From assembly GCA_937892345.1 (NCBI GenBank), contig CALAGF010000146.1:1-12402 (forward strand): a stretch of 12,402 bases of DNA. Reading direction: 5' to 3'. The translations under genes were made by a program, and so were the position numbers. The stretch's first letter is position 1, and each line of letters opens with the position of its first letter. The notes below the pieces were generated by a model that did not search any database, was not told the DNA's origin, and saw only the letters and a program-made list of their open reading frames with translations. Below are positions 12,223 to 12,402 of this stretch, one piece after another. The stretch comes from an uncultured Rhodocyclaceae bacterium (lineage in GTDB: Bacteria; Pseudomonadota; Gammaproteobacteria; Burkholderiales; Rhodocyclaceae).

Positions 12223-12402
12223 TAGCAAAATCCTCAAGACCGGAGCAATTAGCTAGGTCACGTGCAGCCAAAAAGATTGTTGCTTTGGTCATTGCAAGCC
12301 CATAGATCTGCGTAACAACCTCAAGACTAACGGCCCCAACGTCTTCATCGGCAACTAGGCAGCTGGTTGGTGAAAGGGGCATGATCAAAAAAACGCCGAA
12401 GC
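12185..12402 (-). CDS. Possible partial protein, cut by the window edge
   Basis: An open minus-strand frame runs from the window edge to a TGA at 12185. It reads FGVFLIMPLSPTSCLVADED, VGAVSLEVVTQIYGLAMTKA and TIFLAARDLANCSGLEDF, with coding-like alternation of hydrophobic and polar residues. The ATG at 12382 has no ribosome-binding site, and the frame stays open to the edge, so it may be the C-terminal end of a longer gene. No family is recognised. It could also be an incidental open frame. Confidence 0.33.
   Translation of the reverse strand, partial: FGVFLIMPLSPTSCLVADEDVGAVSLEVVTQIYGLAMTKATIFLAARDLANCSGLEDFATTDHSVLARSAP

Overview
This window looks like part of a plasmid from a Pseudomonas-like gammaproteobacterium. 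The right half is a complete replication and partition backbone, all read leftward: an iteron origin (about 11188-11834), a Rep_3-family initiator (repB, 9800-11131), parA (8606-9685) and parB (7611-8594), closed by a strong intrinsic terminator at 7552-7577. The host assignment rests on general protein style and on recognising the types of accessory sequence. No database search was possible.

The left half is a mosaic of accessory DNA. From left to right it holds a ribbon-helix-helix/ParE-type toxin-antitoxin pair with a recognisable promoter (59-663); a frameshifted IS256-family transposase scrap (about 799-975); a rightward three-gene unit made of a 4Fe-4S family-4-like uracil-DNA glycosylase homologue, a 138-residue protein of unknown function and a large tyrosine recombinase with an N-terminal accessory domain (1282-4181); the C-terminal piece of an IS630-family transposase (about 4255-4484); a 66-residue small protein (4571-4771); a decayed AbiEii nucleotidyltransferase toxin gene (4792-5246) whose AbiEi antitoxin partner is intact (5243-5848); and a secreted six-cysteine protein (6212-6922). 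The spaces between contain non-coding sequence of the kind dispersed in Pseudomonas genomes, plus a 166-bp element with perfect 20-bp terminal inverted repeats (7230-7395).

The backbone genes probably work together in the usual way. RepB binds the 19-bp iterons to start replication and likely represses itself through iteron-like half sites arranged as inverted repeats at its own start. ParA represses its promoter at palindromes around 9739-9762 and, with ParB, segregates the plasmid. The most unusual observation is that parB itself contains four palindromes with the core GCTAGAGTCTAGC (one carries a single substitution). All are in the same reading frame and all encode L-D/G-S-S. They look like a centromere (parS) or operator array written into the coding sequence of the protein that would bind it. 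The second is the coupling of a DNA-repair-type glycosylase fold to a tyrosine recombinase.
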